A DNA stretch of 8,448 bases from an uncultured Bacteroidales bacterium (GTDB lineage Bacteria; Bacteroidota; Bacteroidia; Bacteroidales; Tenuifilaceae), in assembly GCA_937915475.1 (NCBI GenBank), contig CALGIR010000313.1:1-8448 (forward strand), in the 5' to 3' direction. Position 1 is the first letter of the stretch. Every line of letters starts with the position of its first letter. A program made the position numbers and the translations under genes. This document shows positions 6,028 through 8,448 of the stretch, piece by piece. The notes beneath the pieces are model-generated. The model searched no databases, was not told the origin of the DNA, and saw only the letters and a list, made by a program, of their open reading frames with translations.

Positions 6028-6966
6028 TCAATTCCTAAGCAGGAAGTCCTCCGTATCCCTTTTCCTGAACAATCCTTTAAACATCCCCCTGCGTAATTGG
6101 GATAGAAAAAGCCCAAGCACTACCACTAAAATACCAGCCATTTTCACAGGAGTTATCTCCTCGTCCAGAATAAAAAAAGCAAGAATAGCTGTTAGCACAG
6201 GAATTGCATTTGTAAAGATATTAGCCTTTGAAATACCTAAGTTTTTTATGGCATAGGTGAAAAATATAAAAGCAAAGGTAGAGGCAAACACCCCTAAGCT
6301 CAGCAGCGGTTTTATTACATCCCAAGTGGGAACAACCTGAATAAACTGCTTAAAATCAAGCAAAAAGAAAAGGGGCAAAAAGAAGAATACTCCAATTAGA
6401 TTCTGATAGGCCACAATGGAGAAAACATTGTACCTGTCGGACAACTTCTTAACAATTAAGGAGTAACCCAAAGCTGATACCACTGCCAATAGCATAAACG
6501 CAATGCCTATTGGATGTACATCCGACAGGTTAAACCCTTTATGAAAAACAACTAAACCCACACCTACCACAGAAACAACAATGCCCAAAAAGTTCATCAT
6601 CGATATCCGTTCATTAAGGTAATAGTACGCTCCAATGGGGCTAAACAAGGGTATGGTAGCAATAATTACCGCAGCTACCGTTGAGGGCATGTAGCTAACA
6701 CCATAGCTCTCTCCCAAAAAATAAAGAAATGGCGATAAAAAGCTCATCAGAATAAAGGTTTTGATGTCCTTCCTTTTAATCCTATTAAGTCTACCCAGCG
6801 ATGCGGTTACTGCAATTAGCAAAACGCTAGATATAATTAGGCGCATTAGCACAAGCGAAATGGGCTTGTATGCAACCAAAACCTCTTTATACCATATAAA
6901 TGAGAATGCCCAGAACACCATAGCCACAATAGCGCTAAGGTAAACACCTGCTGTTTTCTTTATCAT
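6028..6966 (-). CDS. EamA/DMT-superfamily membrane transporter
   Basis: The 312-residue protein has about ten predicted membrane helices (roughly 7-29, 36-55, 70-90, 97-117, 124-142, 152-172, 184-204, 217-240, 247-268, 274-290). They form two EamA repeats. Typical family features are AMVFWAFSFIW in helix 1, the basic loop RIKRKD at 62-67, and in each half a conserved Glu just after helix 4 or 9 (LNERIS; LDEEIT). Helices 5 and 10 have the usual G-rich ends (GIVVSVVGVGLVV; GILVVVLGLF). Members export or import small metabolites such as amino acids, but the substrate cannot be assigned here. The C-terminal tail is basic and cytoplasmic. The ATG at 6966 begins MIKK directly before helix 1. It is transcribed alone, convergent with the lipid kinase. 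Confidence 0.93.
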   Translation of the reverse strand: MIKKTAGVYLSAIVAMVFWAFSFIWYKEVLVAYKPISLVLMRLIISSVLLIAVTASLGRLNRIKRKDIKTFILMSFLSPFLYFLGESYGVSYMPSTVAAVIIATIPLFSPIGAYYYLNERISMMNFLGIVVSVVGVGLVVFHKGFNLSDVHPIGIAFMLLAVVSALGYSLIVKKLSDRYNVFSIVAYQNLIGVFFFLPLFFLLDFKQFIQVVPTWDVIKPLLSLGVFASTFAFIFFTYAIKNLGISKANIFTNAIPVLTAILAFFILDEEITPVKMAGILVVVLGLFLSQLRRGMFKGLFRKRDTEDFLLRN

Positions 6967-7082
6967 AAAAATTTTGGTTAAAAACTTACTAATGTGTTTG
7001 ACTAGCCAAGCCTAAAAGGTTTGCTCAAGAAGCTGTAAAACTATGCTAAAAATTGAAACATCAATAAAAAACGTGTGCGGAG

Positions 7083-7090
7083 CAAAGGTA
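7083..7090 (-). promoter_or_regulatory. Candidate -7 box for the EamA transporter
   Basis: The minus strand reads TACCTTTG, a full match to TAnnTTTG, 116 nt before the transporter ATG. A TTG about 24 nt upstream is a loose -33 candidate. The resulting leader of roughly 110 nt is long; a poorer box (TAAGTTTT, 6981-6988) lies closer to the start. Confidence 0.35.
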
Positions 7091-7477
7091 AAGCATAAGT
7101 TTGATTTACTTTTACAATCAAAAAACCAGATAATATGGATAAACTAATTCGGTTTAAGACACAAACTGTATCATAAACTTGAAGTATCATAGCACAAAAC
7201 AAGAAAACCAACAATTTGAGTAAGCCAAACTACAAGTTTGATGAGTTTTCCCGTTTCCAATAAAAGAAATGTCGATAATATTTTAACTGCCCATTAACAA
7301 AAACATGACCAACTTGCATAGCCCAAAACTATACTTTCCCAATGAAGTCTTTGATTATGAGTAAAGGATACTTTATACAGTTACCACTAAATTTAACAGA
7401 CAAAATATAGTAAACAGCAAATAATAGGATTTGCCATATATTCATTGAAACAGCTATCTCCCCTCACTATATTTTAT

Positions 7478-7485
7478 TACTTTTG
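7478..7485 (+). promoter_or_regulatory. Probable hpt-adk promoter (-7 box)
   Basis: TACTTTTG matches TAnnTTTG, 62 nt before the hpt ATG. No clear -33 TTTG is seen. The predicted start near 7491 gives a leader of about 57 nt, which includes a 22-codon upstream frame. Confidence 0.42.
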
Positions 7486-7547
7486 CCAACGGATGAATTT
7501 AATTCGAAAAACACCAGAAAACATTAATTGCCTAAACATTTGGGAGC

Positions 7548-8084
7548 ATGAAAACCATTAAACTGTGGGATAAAGAGTTCAGGATTAGCTATCCTGCAAG
7601 TTCAATTCAGAATGACATTGCAAAAATGGCCGAGATTATTAATAAGGACATGGAGCATGAAGAGAACCCACTGTTTATCAGCGTCCTTAACGGATCATTT
7701 ATCTTCACAGCCGACATCGTTCGTCACTTCAACTTTCCTTGCGAGATAACATTCGTAAAACTTACATCTTATAAGGGTACTACATCCACCGGTACAGTTA
7801 ATGAACTTATTGGGCTTACTGAAAACATTAAGAACAGAACGGTTATAATTCTTGAGGATATTGTGGATACTGGCATAACACTGGGCAAACTTATAACCAC
7901 TCTTAATTCGTATCAACCCAAAGAAGTTAGAGTAGCAACGCTACTATACAAGCCCAGCTCTTACAAGGGAAAAATAAAGGTTAACTATATAGGCAAATCT
8001 ATTCCTGACGACTTTATTGTTGGCTACGGGCTAGACTACAATGGGATAGGCAGAAACTTGGCTGATATTTACACTCTACTATAA
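7548..8084 (+). CDS. hpt: Hypoxanthine phosphoribosyltransferase
   Basis: Hpt converts hypoxanthine (and usually guanine) plus PRPP into IMP or GMP in cytosolic purine salvage. The 178-residue protein has the expected motifs in order: VLNGSFIF at 46-53, the flexible-loop SYKGTTSTG at 74-82 and the PRPP-binding VIILEDIVDTGITL at 99-112, with acidic Glu103 and Asp104. KPSSYK at 135-140 and the base-binding DDFIVGYGLDY at 154-164 follow. Its length is normal. The ATG at 7548 begins MKTIKLWDKEF, typical for the family; GGGAG lies too close to the ATG to act as a ribosome-binding site. It is followed 29 nt later by adk, a pairing common in Bacteroidales, so the two are probably co-transcribed. Confidence is very high. 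Confidence 0.96.
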   Translation: MKTIKLWDKEFRISYPASSIQNDIAKMAEIINKDMEHEENPLFISVLNGSFIFTADIVRHFNFPCEITFVKLTSYKGTTSTGTVNELIGLTENIKNRTVIILEDIVDTGITLGKLITTLNSYQPKEVRVATLLYKPSSYKGKIKVNYIGKSIPDDFIVGYGLDYNGIGRNLADIYTLL

Positions 8085-8113
8085 CGCTATGATGTTTATT
8101 AAAAAAAAACAAA

Positions 8114-8448
8114 ATGCTTAACATAGTTCTATTTGGCTCCCCAGGAGCAGGTAAAGGCACCCAGTCACAAAAGATTATCCAAAAGTACAATTTAATGCAC
8201 CTATCCACAGGCGACATCCTTCGAAATGCTATCGAAAGACAAACTCCTAATGGCATTGTGGCAAAAAAGTACATGGATAGAGGAGAACTGGTTCCCGATG
8301 AGGTGGTAATTGGTATCATTGGTCGTAGGCTTGACGAATTTCGAGACAAAACCAACGGCTTTGTTTTCGATGGTTTTCCGCGTACCAAAATTCAAGCCCG
8401 CGAACTTGACGATATGCTAACCGAGAGGGGAACATCCATAACCCTAAT
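8114..8448 (+). CDS. adk: Adenylate kinase, 5' part (continues past the window)
   Basis: Adk interconverts ATP plus AMP and two ADP, keeping the cytosolic adenylate pool in balance. The 111 codons visible contain the P-loop GSPGAGKGT at 8-16 and the AMP-binding HLSTGDILR at 29-37. GELVPDE is at 57-63 and the AMP-site FDGFPRT at 85-91. The lid and C-terminal part lie beyond the window, so nothing can be said about a zinc-type lid. The ATG at 8114 is preceded by a nine-A run and further A residues (8101-8114), the kind of A-rich leader favoured for translation in Bacteroidota, and no Shine-Dalgarno site is seen. It follows hpt by 29 nt on the same strand. The reading frame is intact up to the edge. 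Confidence 0.96.
   Translation, partial: MLNIVLFGSPGAGKGTQSQKIIQKYNLMHLSTGDILRNAIERQTPNGIVAKKYMDRGELVPDEVVIGIIGRRLDEFRDKTNGFVFDGFPRTKIQARELDDMLTERGTSITL

Larger units (their letters stand above)
6967..7547. other. 581-nt AT-rich intergenic region between divergent eamA-family and hpt genes
   Basis: No supported gene is present. It carries candidate -7 boxes for the flanking divergent genes at 7083-7090 and 7478-7485, and an 8-bp direct repeat GTATCATA at 7168-7175 and 7184-7191. One minus-strand frame from ATG 7319 to the stop at 7041 is open for 93 codons apart from a single TAG at 7230-7232. Short plus-strand frames at 7305-7364 and 7493-7561 have no recognised product. I see no tRNA or other known RNA in it. 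Confidence 0.55.

Noticed and set aside
7096..7103. Plus-strand TAAGTTTG matching the -7 consensus
   Set aside because: No gene starts within 400 nt downstream; a nearer box serves hpt better.
7305..7364. 19-codon plus-strand frame in the eamA-hpt spacer
   Set aside because: Very short, AT-rich and without similarity or start signals.
8089..8121. 10-codon frame overlapping the adk ATG, possible translational coupler
   Set aside because: Mostly the poly-A leader read as lysines; the hpt-adk gap is explained by an ordinary A-rich leader.

Overview
The window looks like chromosomal DNA from a member of the Bacteroidota, most likely Bacteroidales or a close relative. Three things suggest this: a PorQ-type component of the type IX secretion system, the gene order porQ-cmk-ispH (which I recall from Porphyromonas gingivalis), and repeated matches to the Bacteroidota -7 promoter box TAnnTTTG in front of genes, with A-rich leaders instead of Shine-Dalgarno sites. 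No prophage, insertion sequence, CRISPR array or rRNA was seen. Most of the window is ordinary core genome.

Layout. At the left, on the minus strand, a 171-residue lipoprotein of unknown function (757-1272) is followed after 6 nt by a C10-family (streptopain-like) cysteine protease gene (31-750). That protease gene stops after the catalytic-cysteine half of the enzyme. The 511 nt to its right (1273-1783) have no convincing gene but do hold overlapping inverted repeats. Next comes a minus-strand operon read from right to left: porQ (3768-4823), cmk (2976-3665), ispH (2058-2954) and a small DUF4884-like lipoprotein (1784-2047). A 211-nt divergent promoter region separates porQ from a plus-strand diacylglycerol-kinase-family lipid kinase (5035-5919). 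This converges on a minus-strand EamA/DMT transporter (6028-6966), with a hairpin between the two. A 581-nt spacer without a supported gene (6967-7547) leads to plus-strand hpt (7548-8084) and the first 111 codons of adk (8114 to the window end).

How the genes fit together. cmk (pyrimidine nucleotides), hpt (purine salvage) and adk (adenylate balance) are nucleotide housekeeping genes. ispH makes isoprenoid precursors and the lipid kinase probably feeds phospholipid metabolism. porQ belongs to the cell-surface attachment machinery for proteins exported by T9SS. Secreted C10 proteases in this phylum often carry a T9SS C-terminal sorting domain; the copy here would lack it because it is truncated.

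The less ordinary items are the truncated protease with its adjacent unknown lipoprotein, the structured spacer upstream of that pair, and the DUF4884-like lipoprotein at the end of the ispH operon. I found no clear evidence of a large undescribed system.
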